From assembly GCA_021769035.1 (NCBI GenBank), contig JAETTP010000023.1:1-33065 (forward strand): a DNA stretch of 33,065 bases, in the 5' to 3' direction. Under the pieces are notes generated by a model. That model ran no database searches, had not been told where the DNA came from, and saw nothing but the letters and a program-made list of their open reading frames with translations. This DNA comes from Bacillota bacterium. Lineage in GTDB: Bacteria > Bacillota > Dehalobacteriia > UBA4068 > UBA4997. Of the stretch, positions 1-7,296 are shown piece after piece. Both the position numbers and the translations under genes were made by a program. Each line of letters opens with the position of its first letter. Within the stretch, counting starts at the first letter, position 1.

Positions 1-403
1 CAAACGACAAAATGGAGGCCTCAATCTCCCCCTTGCTGCTGATAAGCGGCTGCACCCGCACCAGCCAACTAAGGCTTTGCCCCGGCAGGCACAGGGTTCC
101 CTGCCAAGCCAGCGGGCAATCCAAAGCCGATTGCACCGCCAAAACCTGGCGCATCGTTTCCTCCGTGGCCTCCTCCCGGCCCACGCCCAAAACCGTCGGC
201 AGCATTTGGTTTAACACCTGCGGCCGCTCCAGATGCAAAACCTCATCCAGGCAAGCGTTTGTTGCTGCCAGCACGCGGCTTTGTTTATCCATCAGCAGCA
301 AGCGAACCGGCATAACCGACAAAACCTGCACCAGCAAACTGGCAAATTCCATCGTTTCCTGCCAAACAGCTTCACCAAAAATATTGTTCAAGCTTCTCTC
401 CAT
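1..403 (-). CDS. PAS-like sensor protein, N-terminal part (runs off left edge)
   Basis: This frame is open from an ATG at 401-403 to the window edge (134 codons). It is missing from the ORF track because its stop lies outside. The start has a strong site, GGGGGAGG, ten bases upstream. The visible protein begins MERSLNNIFGEAVWQE and has a stretch VRLLLMDKQSRVLAATNACLDEVL that looks like the first strands of a PAS domain, the usual small-molecule or redox sensing fold at the N-terminus of histidine kinases, sigma-54 activators and c-di-GMP enzymes. The output domain is not visible, so the function is open. It lies downstream of, and co-directional with, the folate cyclo-ligase gene, with 123 bases between. 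The coding call is firm from the start signal and clean frame; the PAS call is a fold-level inference. Confidence 0.65.
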   Translation of the reverse strand, partial: MERSLNNIFGEAVWQETMEFASLLVQVLSVMPVRLLLMDKQSRVLAATNACLDEVLHLERPQVLNQMLPTVLGVGREEATEETMRQVLAVQSALDCPLAWQGTLCLPGQSLSWLVRVQPLISSKGEIEASILSF

Positions 404-526
404 TGCAGCATCATCCTCCCCCAAAAAAAAGCTTAATATCAATATTTCTGTAAAATATCCTTATAACCTGCGGCTTTTTTACAGAACTCGCCGACAAATG
501 AAAGCATTTTTCTGGTATATTTAACA

Positions 527-1135
527 TTATCTGCCAGAAATCAACAATCGCTTATCCGTAACCACCAACTGCACCGGCCGGTCCCAACCTGCCTGCGGCA
601 CCGCGGATAGCAGCTGCCAATCATAAGCCACGCCAATCAACAAAACCGACGGGGCCAGCCGCGCCAAAAAACGGTCATAGTAACCGCCGCCCTGGCCCAA
701 GCGGCCGCCCTGCTCGTCAAAAGCCACACCCGGCAACAGCACCGCCGCCACCGCCTCCGGCGGGCAAAGCGGCGCTTCCGGGCCGGGTTCGGCCAGGCCC
801 CTCTCCGTTCGGCTCAGGGGCTCTTCCGGCTGCAAATAGACCGCCTGCATAATCCCCGGCGGCAGGCCCTGCGTGCGCGGCACGGCCAGAGGCCGCCCCT
901 GCTGCCAAAGCTGCCGGTGCAGGGCCGCCAGATCAACCTCCCGGCCGCAAGCCAGATAACTGAAAACCGCCCCAGTCGGCCCCAAAGGCCCCAGCCGCTC
1001 TGCCAGGCACTCGGCCAAGCGGCGGCAAATTTCCGCGCTGGCCGCAGCCGCCTCCGTCGCCGGCATTTGCCGCCGCCTCTGCAACATTTCCTGCCGCAAC
1101 GTCCGCTTGTCCTGCTGCTTAGCTAAATCGCTCAT
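527..1135 (-). CDS. 5-formyltetrahydrofolate cyclo-ligase
   Basis: ATP-dependent conversion of 5-formyl-THF to 5,10-methenyl-THF, a cytoplasmic folate salvage step. The 202-residue length fits the family. The diagnostic C-terminal block is GVAFDEQGGRLGQGGGYYDRFL, with the glycine-rich substrate/ATP loop around residues 138-158. The N-terminal KRTLRQEMLQRRRQM is the usual basic helix, with the first Lys/Arg likely contacting the nucleotide. The ATG at 1133-1135 follows GGAGG by eleven bases. It lies 33 bases downstream of tsaD on the same strand and is probably the last gene of the t6A operon, a frequent small-operon arrangement without a direct functional link. Nothing looks damaged. Confidence is high on family. 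Confidence 0.92.
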   Translation of the reverse strand: MSDLAKQQDKRTLRQEMLQRRRQMPATEAAAASAEICRRLAECLAERLGPLGPTGAVFSYLACGREVDLAALHRQLWQQGRPLAVPRTQGLPPGIMQAVYLQPEEPLSRTERGLAEPGPEAPLCPPEAVAAVLLPGVAFDEQGGRLGQGGGYYDRFLARLAPSVLLIGVAYDWQLLSAVPQAGWDRPVQLVVTDKRLLISGR

Positions 1136-1168
1136 TCAGTCAGCCGCCTCCTCTCCTCGCCCGGCAAA

Positions 1169-2173
1169 TCAATCGTAAAAATACAAGGGCAGATTGGCCT
1201 GCGCATTCAGGCTGAAGTCAGCAAAGTCAGCCTGCTCATACTTAGTCAAAGCCGCCGCGCCAATCATCGCCGCGTTATCGGTGCAAAACTGCGGCGAGGG
1301 ATAAACCACCCGCCGGCCCTCGGCCAGCTGCTGCACCCGGTCGCGCAAGGCCTGGTTGGCGGCCACGCCGCCGGCCAACACAATCGTATCCAGCCCCAAC
1401 TCCGCCGCCGCCCGCGCCGCCTTAGTAGCCAGCACCTTGACAATAGCCTCCTGGGCAGAGGCGGCCACGTCCTCCACCCGATAAGCCTCATCTTTCATCT
1501 GGCAGCGGTTCAAAAAGTTCAGCACAGCCGATTTTAAGCCGCTGAAGCTGAAATCATAGCTATCCGCCAGCCAAGCGCAGGGGAAATCGTAAATCGGCTG
1601 TCCGGCCGCCGCCGCCCGCTGAATGGCCGGCCCGCCCGGATAGGGCAGGCCCAGAGCGCGGGCAATCTTATCAAAGGCCTCGCCGGCCGCGTCGTCCCGG
1701 CTTTGGCCCAGCAGACGATACCGCCCCGGCGCTTCCGCCACCGCCACCCCGCTGTGGCTGCCGGACACCACCAACGCCAGGTAAGGAAACTGCAAATCAG
1801 GGTGCTCCAAAAAAGGCGCGCTCATATGCCCTGCCAAATGGTGCACCGCAAGCAGCGGCAGGCCGGCCGCCAAAGCCAAAGCCTTGGCATAGGAAACGCC
1901 CACCAGCAGGGAGCCAATCAAGCCCGGCCCCTGCGTCACCGCCACCGCGTCCAAATCGCCCAAGGCCAGCCCGGCCTCCGCCAGGGCGCGCTCCACCACC
2001 GGCGCCACTGCGTTCAAATGCTCGCGGGAGGCAATCTCCGGCACCACCCCGCCGTAAAGCTGGTGCACGGGAATTTGCGTCGCCACCACGTTGGCCAGCA
2101 GCCGATAGCCGTCCGCCACCACCGCGGCGGCCGTTTCATCGCAGCTGCTTTCAATCGCCAAAATTTTTACCAT
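1169..2173 (-). CDS. tsaD: tRNA N6-adenosine threonylcarbamoyltransferase TsaD
   Basis: Catalytic subunit of the complex that transfers threonylcarbamoyl from TC-AMP to A37 of ANN-decoding tRNAs (t6A). I chose the ATG at 2171-2173 (MVKILAIESSCDET, 334 residues) over the upstream track start, because AGAGGAA sits seven bases before it and the family begins there. Motifs seen are SSCDET, the metal-binding HHLAGH around residues 110-115, YPGGPAIQ, FSGLKSAVLN, AGGVAANQALR and TDNAAMIG. An oddity is that the ASKHA loop reads VVSGSHSGV where the family norm is SGGHT or SGGHS. The gene starts 17 bases after rimI ends, in the run tsaE-tsaB-rimI-tsaD. TsaB and TsaE, its partners, are in the same operon; tsaC is not in this window. 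Confidence 0.95.
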   Translation of the reverse strand: MVKILAIESSCDETAAAVVADGYRLLANVVATQIPVHQLYGGVVPEIASREHLNAVAPVVERALAEAGLALGDLDAVAVTQGPGLIGSLLVGVSYAKALALAAGLPLLAVHHLAGHMSAPFLEHPDLQFPYLALVVSGSHSGVAVAEAPGRYRLLGQSRDDAAGEAFDKIARALGLPYPGGPAIQRAAAAGQPIYDFPCAWLADSYDFSFSGLKSAVLNFLNRCQMKDEAYRVEDVAASAQEAIVKVLATKAARAAAELGLDTIVLAGGVAANQALRDRVQQLAEGRRVVYPSPQFCTDNAAMIGAAALTKYEQADFADFSLNAQANLPLYFYD

Positions 2174-2190
2174 AGTCAATTCCTCTGTTT

Positions 2191-2667
2191 TTATTCGCTC
2201 AAGTCCGCCGCCAACAGGCATTCCATCAGCAAAGCGTCCTCGCCATTGTCCTCATAATAACCGGGCCGCCGGCCGCAGATTGTAAAACCCATTTTGGTAT
2301 ATAAAGCCTGGGCCGCCGCATTGCTGGGCCGCACCTCCAAAATCGCCCGGCGGCAGCCCAGCAGGCGCGCCCAATCCAGCAGGCCGGCCATCAGCAACGT
2401 GCCCAAGCCCTGCCCCCGGCAGGAGGCCAACACCGCCACGTTGTTGATATTGGCCTCATCCAACACCTGCCAAAAGCCGGCGTAAGCCAAAAGCCGCTCC
2501 GGTTGGGCGTCGTCCACCAAAGCCAGCAGATGAGCAATCGGCCGGGCAGCTTCCTCCAGATAAGCTTCTCGGCTCCAGGGCTCGGCAAATGCCTCCTGCT
2601 CAATCGCCAGCATCTGCTCCAGATAAATTTCAATATTAGCCTCATCCAGCTCCAGCAGCACGCTCAT
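2191..2667 (-). CDS. rimI: Ribosomal protein S18-alanine N-acetyltransferase RimI-like
   Basis: GNAT-fold acetyltransferase of 158 residues. The acetyl-CoA loop reads VLASCRGQGLGTLLMAGLL (the R/QxxGxG/A motif) at about residues 79-97, followed by LEVRPSNAAAQALYTKMGF, the typical RimI C-terminal helix, and GRRPGYYEDNGEDALLM. E. coli RimI acetylates the N-terminal alanine of S18, and many Firmicute RimI proteins have broader targets. The ATG at 2665-2667 overlaps the tsaB stop in an ATGA arrangement, indicating translational coupling. Fixed linkage to tsaB and tsaD is a known pattern in Firmicutes and supports the name. The acidic N-terminus, with DEANIEIYLEQMLAIEQEAF, is normal for the family. 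Substrate specificity is inferred. Confidence 0.88.
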   Translation of the reverse strand: MSVLLELDEANIEIYLEQMLAIEQEAFAEPWSREAYLEEAARPIAHLLALVDDAQPERLLAYAGFWQVLDEANINNVAVLASCRGQGLGTLLMAGLLDWARLLGCRRAILEVRPSNAAAQALYTKMGFTICGRRPGYYEDNGEDALLMECLLAADLSE

Positions 2668-3410
2668 GCCAGATTGCCTCCCGCCGCTTTTGCTTCCGCT
2701 GCCAGCTTAGCCAGCCGGTTGCGCTCCGCCTCCGAGGCGCGCAGATAAAAAGCGCCCACCTCCGCCGGCGGTTTGGCCTGCGCCGCCCGCTCGCTGGCCA
2801 GCAAAGCGCAGGCGCAGGCATTAAAACAGCGGCGCTCCGGCGGCGCCAGCACGGCCAAATCACCAAGCCGGGCCTGCATTTCCGCAAAAATCAGCTCCGC
2901 CGCGTCGCCGGCAAAAACCACCCTGCGCCCCGCCGCCTCGGCCAGCAGCTTGTCCGCCAACAACGCCGGCGAAATTGCCTGCGGCGGCCACAAAGGCTGC
3001 GGCTGCCGGCCCGAACCAGGCGCAAAAAGCGCGGTGTAGACCTCATTGCGGCGCGCGTCCAGCACCGGGCAGGCCAGCAAATCCGGCTGGCCCGCGCCCA
3101 AAGCGTTGTAGGCCGCCGCCTCCAGCGTGGAAACCGGCAGCAGCGGCTTTTGCAAGGCCCAGGCCAGCCCTTTGGCCGTGGCCACGCCAATACGCAGGCC
3201 GGTAAAGGAGCCCGGCCCGTTCACCACCGCCAGCAAGTCAATCGCCGCCAGCGGCAAATCAGCCGCTGCCAGCAGACTTTGCAGCAGCGGCAGCAGGCGT
3301 TGGGAGTGGGTCAGCCCCACGTTGAGGGCCGCGCTGGCCAAAATACGGCCGTCCTCGGCCACCGCCACGGAAAGGGCCTTGCCGGCCGCGTCAACTGCTA
3401 AGATTTTCAC
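2664..3410 (-). CDS. tsaB: tRNA threonylcarbamoyladenosine biosynthesis protein TsaB
   Basis: Non-catalytic ASKHA partner of TsaD required for t6A synthesis. The 248-residue protein begins MKILAVDAAGKALSVAV and contains the family block VVNGPGSFTGLRIGVATAKGLAWAL at about residues 63-87, the dimer interface with TsaD. The start codon is GTG at 3408-3410, with GGAGG twelve bases upstream. It overlaps the end of tsaE by 20 bases and the start of rimI by 4, so the four genes are translationally coupled. The C-terminal half is Ala-rich and poorly conserved, as is usual. No catalytic role is expected because TsaB lacks the metal-binding histidines of TsaD. Confidence 0.93.
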   Translation of the reverse strand: MKILAVDAAGKALSVAVAEDGRILASAALNVGLTHSQRLLPLLQSLLAAADLPLAAIDLLAVVNGPGSFTGLRIGVATAKGLAWALQKPLLPVSTLEAAAYNALGAGQPDLLACPVLDARRNEVYTALFAPGSGRQPQPLWPPQAISPALLADKLLAEAAGRRVVFAGDAAELIFAEMQARLGDLAVLAPPERRCFNACACALLASERAAQAKPPAEVGAFYLRASEAERNRLAKLAAEAKAAGGNLA

Positions 3411-3894
3411 AATGCTTCAACGCCTCCTTCAGCCAAGGCTGCTCGCCAATGGGCGTAAGCTGCCAGCTGCGCCATTCGCCGCCCTCCGGCTCATCCGCAT
3501 AATGCTTGGTGATGCTGATTTCCAGCCGCTCCGCCGGCAGCAAGGGCCGCATAACCTCCGGCCATTCCAGCAAGGCCACAGCCTGACCGTCAAAATATTC
3601 CTCCAGCCCGCGCTCCCAAACCTCTTCCTCGCTTTGCAAACGGTATAAATCCATATGCACAAAGGGCAGGCGGCCGCTGGCATACTGATTCGCCACCGTA
3701 AAGGTGGGGCTGGTGACGGGCTCCTCCACCTCCAGGCCGTAGGCAAACCCCTGCGCGAACAGGGTTTTGCCGGCCCCTAAATCACCGGAAAGCAGCAGGC
3801 AGCTGCCGGGCGGTGCAAACTTGCCCAGCCAGCAGCCCAGCTCAAAGGTTTCCGCCGGCGAATAGGTGCATAATTGCCAAATTTTTGCTTCCAT
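3391..3894 (-). CDS. tsaE: tRNA threonylcarbamoyladenosine biosynthesis ATPase TsaE
   Basis: P-loop ATPase that cycles the TsaB-TsaD complex during t6A formation. Walker A is GDLGAGKT at residues 37-44, and the family motif TSPTFTVANQY follows about 25 residues later; HMDLYRL and LLEWPE are also typical. The track begins at a TTG (3903), but I prefer the ATG at 3892-3894, because AGGA lies nine bases before it and would abut the TTG. This gives 167 residues, slightly longer than the usual 150-160. It is the first gene of the t6A operon, with a good promoter at 3935-3963. Confidence 0.93.
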   Translation of the reverse strand: MEAKIWQLCTYSPAETFELGCWLGKFAPPGSCLLLSGDLGAGKTLFAQGFAYGLEVEEPVTSPTFTVANQYASGRLPFVHMDLYRLQSEEEVWERGLEEYFDGQAVALLEWPEVMRPLLPAERLEISITKHYADEPEGGEWRSWQLTPIGEQPWLKEALKHCENLSS

Positions 3895-3934
3895 ATAACC
3901 CAATCCTGTTGTTTAATTTCGGTTTATTTTATTT

Positions 3935-3963
3935 ATTATATCATAGGAAAAATAATATTTCAA
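3935..3963 (-). promoter_or_regulatory. Promoter of the tsaE-tsaB-rimI-tsaD operon
   Basis: On the minus strand, TTGAAA (3958-3963) and a perfect TATAAT (3935-3940) are separated by 17 bases in an AT-rich gap. The -35 box overlaps the TGA stop of the preceding amidotransferase-like gene. It lies about 40 bases before the tsaE ATG, which fits a short leader. Strongly sigma-70-like; not tested. Confidence 0.75.
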
Positions 3964-4724
3964 CTTTTAATTTGTCCCGCCCGGCAGGCGGCCGCAAACC
4001 GCCGCCAAAGCCGCCCGCTGGCTGCGTCCTGCAAACGCTCCGGGTGCCACTGCACGCCCAAAACAAAGCCCGGCCCCGGCCGCAAAACAGCCTCAACCAG
4101 CCCATCCGGGGCAACGGCCGCCGTCTGCAAGCCGTGGCCCAGCAAACGCACGCCCTGGTGGTGCACGCTGTTGACAAGCAGCTGTTCCGTCCCCAGCCAT
4201 TCCGCCAGCCGCCCGCGGCAACGCACCGGGTGGCTGGGCTGCTCCGGCGGCTGCTCTGGGTTATGCTGCAACGTGTCCGGCCGCTCCGCCAAATCCTGCC
4301 ACAGGCTGCCGCCCAGGGCCGCGTTCAAAAGCTGCATACCCCGGCAAACACCCAGCACCGGCCGGCCGACCGCCAAAAAGGCCCGCAACAAAGCCAGTTC
4401 CCAAGCCTCCCGCACCAAATCCGCCGCTGAAAGAGCCAAACCAGGGTGCGGATATTCACCCCATAGCTGGGGCCGAAAATCACCCCCGCCAGAAAGCAGC
4501 AGGCCGTCCAACCGCTCGGCCAAAACCGCCGCCCGCGCCGCCAAATCTGGCTGAGCCAACCGGCCCGGCAGACTCGACAGGCTCGGCTGAGCCAACGGCG
4601 GCGGCAAAATCAGCGCCTGCACCCCAACGCGCCCCAAGGCCTGCACATAATACTGCCGTAAAAGGTAATTTTCCTCAGCCGCCAGCCCGCAGCTAACCCC
4701 AATCAATTTAGCAAACTCCGCCAC
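3960..4724 (-). CDS. Class I glutamine amidotransferase-like hydrolase (peptidase C26, PuuD-like)
   Basis: Resembles the gamma-glutamyl-GABA hydrolase/PuuD group that cleaves gamma-glutamyl amides with a Cys-His-Glu triad. Motifs are LIGVSCG at the N-terminus, LLLSGGGDFRPQLWGE (oxyanion region), GVCRGMQLLN with nucleophile Cys127, and VQWHPE with His227 and Glu229 (numbered from my start). The track start is a TTG inside the upstream terminator stem. I prefer the GTG at 4722-4724, with GGAGG eight bases before, giving 254 residues and placing KLIGVSCG where the family begins. No polyamine or gamma-glutamyl ligase genes are nearby, so the substrate is unknown. It lies between the phosphoketolase terminator and the tsaE promoter. 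Confidence 0.8.
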   Translation of the reverse strand: MAEFAKLIGVSCGLAAEENYLLRQYYVQALGRVGVQALILPPPLAQPSLSSLPGRLAQPDLAARAAVLAERLDGLLLSGGGDFRPQLWGEYPHPGLALSAADLVREAWELALLRAFLAVGRPVLGVCRGMQLLNAALGGSLWQDLAERPDTLQHNPEQPPEQPSHPVRCRGRLAEWLGTEQLLVNSVHHQGVRLLGHGLQTAAVAPDGLVEAVLRPGPGFVLGVQWHPERLQDAASGRLWRRFAAACRAGQIKS

Positions 4725-4750
4725 CAAAACCACCTCCGCCTCATTATATG

Positions 4751-4779
4751 CAAGAAGCCCCGCCAAAATGGCGAGGCCC
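4751..4779 (-). terminator. Terminator after phosphoketolase
   Basis: Read on the minus strand, GCCTCGCC-ATTTT-GGCGGGGC forms an 8-bp G/C-rich stem (one G-U pair) about 30 bases after the phosphoketolase stop, followed by TTCTTG. The tail is short on U, so efficiency is uncertain. The stem lies between the phosphoketolase stop and the likely start of the next gene. Confidence 0.6.
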
Positions 4780-4806
4780 TCACATTATTAAACAGTCGTC
4801 GGTAGC

Positions 4807-7191
4807 TTAAAGGTCTTTCATGCTCTCCGCCCAAGTCCAATCGCGGATTTCCGGCAGGTCCAGACCGTAATCACTGATATATTGCTTGTGCTCAACCAGC
4901 TTATCCTTCATCATCTGGATCAGATAAGCGCCGCGGTTGCCCAACTGCGGCAGCAGCTCCACAGCTTTCTGCACCAGGTGGAAGCGGTCCAGCTCATTCT
5001 GCACGCGCATATCAAACGGCGTGGTGATGGTGCCCTCCTCCAGATAGCCGCGCACAGTCAAGTTGCGGTTGCAGCGTTTGTAGGTCAGCTCCCGAATCAG
5101 GCTGGGATAGCCGTGATAAGCGAACAAAATCGGCTTATCCTTGGTGAACAGCAAATCGTAGTCGGAATCGGAGAAGCCATGCGGGTGCTCCTCCTGCGGT
5201 TGCAGCTTGAAGAGGTCAACCACATTAACCACCCGGATTTTAACCTCCGGCAGATAGTGGCGGATAATAGACACCGCCGCCAGTGTTTCCAGGGTGGGAG
5301 TGTCGCCGCAGCAGGCCATTACGATGTCCGGCTCGGAGTATTGGTCGTTGCTGGCCCACTGCCAAATGCCGGCGCCCTGGGTGCAGTGCTTCACCGCCTG
5401 CTCCATAGTCAGCCACTGCGGACGCGGGTGCTTGGAAGCCACCAACACGTTCACATAATCGCGGGTGCGGATACAATGGTCAAAGCAGGAAAGCAGGCAG
5501 TTAGCGTCCGGCGGCAGATACATGCGGACGATGTCAGCCTTTTTGTTGGCCACGTGGTCAAAGAAGCCGGGGTCCTGGTGAGTGAAGCCGTTGTGGTCCT
5601 GCTGCCAAACGTGCGAGGACAGCACATAGTTCAGCGAGGCAATGGAGCGCCGCCAGGGCAAATCCTGGCAAACCTTCAGCCACTTGGCGTGCTGGCTGAA
5701 CATGGAGTCCACAATACGGATAAACGCCTCGTAGCTGTTGAAGAAGCCGTGGCGGCCGGTCAGCAGATAGCCCTCCAACATGCCCTGGCACATATGCTCA
5801 GACAGCATGCTGTCAATCACGCGGCCGTCGTTAGCCAAAAATTCATCGTTGTCCATTTCGCCGTTCCACTGGCGATTGGTCACTTCAAAAACCGCGCCCA
5901 GGCGGTTGCTCATTGTTTCGTCCGGGCCGAAAACGCGGAAGTTGCGGCGTTCCTCGTTATCCGCCATAACATCGCGCACAAAGCCGCCCAGCACCAGCAT
6001 ATCCTGAGCCATCACGCTGCCGGGCACGTCGAACTTAACGGCGTAATCGCGGAAGTCCGGCAGGGCCAAATCGTGCAGCACACCGCCGTTAGTCACCGGG
6101 TTGGAACCCATACGGCGGTTGCCGGCGGGGGCCAAATCTTTCAGCTCCGGCATAATATAGCCGTTTTCGTCAAACAGTTCCTCCGGGTGATAGCTCTTCA
6201 GCCATTGTTCCAGCAGGGCCACGTTGTCCGGCGCCTCCTTGGTAACGGCAATCGGCACCTGATGCGCGCGGAAAGTGCCCTCAATGTTTTTGCCGGCAAC
6301 CTCCTTGGGGCCAGTCCAGCCCTTGGGAGTACGCAGCACAATCATCGGCCAGATAGGCCGCCGGGTTTCGCCATTGGCCGCCGCCTGCTTGATAGCCTTA
6401 ATATCAGCCACAGCCGCGTCCAAAGCCGCCGCCATCTTCTGGTGCATTTCCGCCGGCTCGCTGCCTTCCACAAAGTAGGGGTGCCAGCCGCAACCCTTGA
6501 AGAAAGACTCCAGCTCCTCCTTGGAAATACGGGCAAAAATTGTCGGGTTGGCAATCTTATAGCCGTTCAGGTGCAAAATCGGCAACACGGTGCCGTCGGT
6601 GGCCGGGTTAATCAGCTTGTTAGCCTGCCAAGCCGTCGCCAGCGGGCCGGTTTCCGCCTCGCCGTCGCCCACCACAGTGGCCGCAATCAAATCAGGATTG
6701 TCCAGCACCGCGCCAAAAGCGTGGGCCAGGGAGTAGCCCAGCTCGCCGCCCTCGTTGATGGAGCCGGGGGTTTCCGGGGCCACGTGGCTGGAAATGCCAC
6801 CGGGGAACGAGAACTGCTTAAACAGCTTTTTCATACCGGCCTCGTCCTGGGTGATGTCCGGATAAACCTCCGTGTAGGAGCCCTCCAACCAGGTCTGGGC
6901 CACCATCGCGTTGCCGCCGTGGCCGGGACCGCTGATGTAGAGCATATTCAAATCGTTTTCCTTAATCACCCGATTCAGGTGGGTATAAATGAAGTTCTGG
7001 CCGGGCACGGTGCCCCAATGGCCCACCACGTTGGGCTTAACATGCTTCAGAGTAAGCGGCTCTTTCAGCAGCGGGTTGTCATAAAGATAAAGCTGCGCGG
7101 CGGCCAAGTAGTTACTGGCGCGCCAGTAGGCGTCCATCTTTTTGAGCATTTCCTCGGACAGAGGGCCTTGAGTTTTTGGTTCTGTTGTCAT
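4807..7191 (-). CDS. xfp: D-xylulose 5-phosphate/D-fructose 6-phosphate phosphoketolase
   Basis: Thiamine-diphosphate enzyme that splits xylulose-5-P (or fructose-6-P) with phosphate to acetyl-P plus glyceraldehyde-3-P (or erythrose-4-P), the key step of the phosphoketolase shunt. It is 794 residues, as expected. Motifs are [27 protein letters not shown], the ThDP/metal site [36 protein letters not shown], and the C-terminal [23 protein letters not shown] use the ATG at 7189-7191 (MTTEPKTQ), seven bases after AAGGAGG; the track's upstream start has no site. It is a single-gene unit with a terminator behind it. No acetate kinase or pentose genes are adjacent, so its sugar source cannot be read from context. 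Confidence 0.96.
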   Translation of the reverse strand: MTTEPKTQGPLSEEMLKKMDAYWRASNYLAAAQLYLYDNPLLKEPLTLKHVKPNVVGHWGTVPGQNFIYTHLNRVIKENDLNMLYISGPGHGGNAMVAQTWLEGSYTEVYPDITQDEAGMKKLFKQFSFPGGISSHVAPETPGSINEGGELGYSLAHAFGAVLDNPDLIAATVVGDGEAETGPLATAWQANKLINPATDGTVLPILHLNGYKIANPTIFARISKEELESFFKGCGWHPYFVEGSEPAEMHQKMAAALDAAVADIKAIKQAAANGETRRPIWPMIVLRTPKGWTGPKEVAGKNIEGTFRAHQVPIAVTKEAPDNVALLEQWLKSYHPEELFDENGYIMPELKDLAPAGNRRMGSNPVTNGGVLHDLALPDFRDYAVKFDVPGSVMAQDMLVLGGFVRDVMADNEERRNFRVFGPDETMSNRLGAVFEVTNRQWNGEMDNDEFLANDGRVIDSMLSEHMCQGMLEGYLLTGRHGFFNSYEAFIRIVDSMFSQHAKWLKVCQDLPWRRSIASLNYVLSSHVWQQDHNGFTHQDPGFFDHVANKKADIVRMYLPPDANCLLSCFDHCIRTRDYVNVLVASKHPRPQWLTMEQAVKHCTQGAGIWQWASNDQYSEPDIVMACCGDTPTLETLAAVSIIRHYLPEVKIRVVNVVDLFKLQPQEEHPHGFSDSDYDLLFTKDKPILFAYHGYPSLIRELTYKRCNRNLTVRGYLEEGTITTPFDMRVQNELDRFHLVQKAVELLPQLGNRGAYLIQMMKDKLVEHKQYISDYGLDLPEIRDWTWAESMKDL

Positions 7192-7251
7192 TATTTTACC
7201 TCCTTCAAGCGGGCCGGCAGTGTTTGCAGACCCATTCATCAATTATAATTA

Positions 7252-7280
7252 TATATAATAAGGGGCTGAACTAAACCCAA
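7252..7280 (-). promoter_or_regulatory. Possible phosphoketolase promoter
   Basis: TTGGGT (7275-7280) and TATATA (7252-7257) are 17 bases apart on the minus strand, about 60 bases ahead of the xfp start, in an AT-rich gap just after the amidase gene. The -35 box matches only the TTG core and TATAAT-like options overlap, so the exact position is uncertain. Confidence 0.35.
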
Positions 7281-7296
7281 ATTTAATTAACCTTTT

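Noticed and set aside
4725-4766. Upstream TTG start for the amidotransferase-like gene
   Set aside because: It lies in the phosphoketolase terminator stem, has no ribosome site, and adds residues not found at the family N-terminus; the GTG at 4722-4724 follows GGAGG.
4882-7248. 788-residue plus-strand ORF opposite phosphoketolase
   Set aside because: Shadow of the GC-rich xfp gene; the minus-strand protein matches phosphoketolase over its full length.
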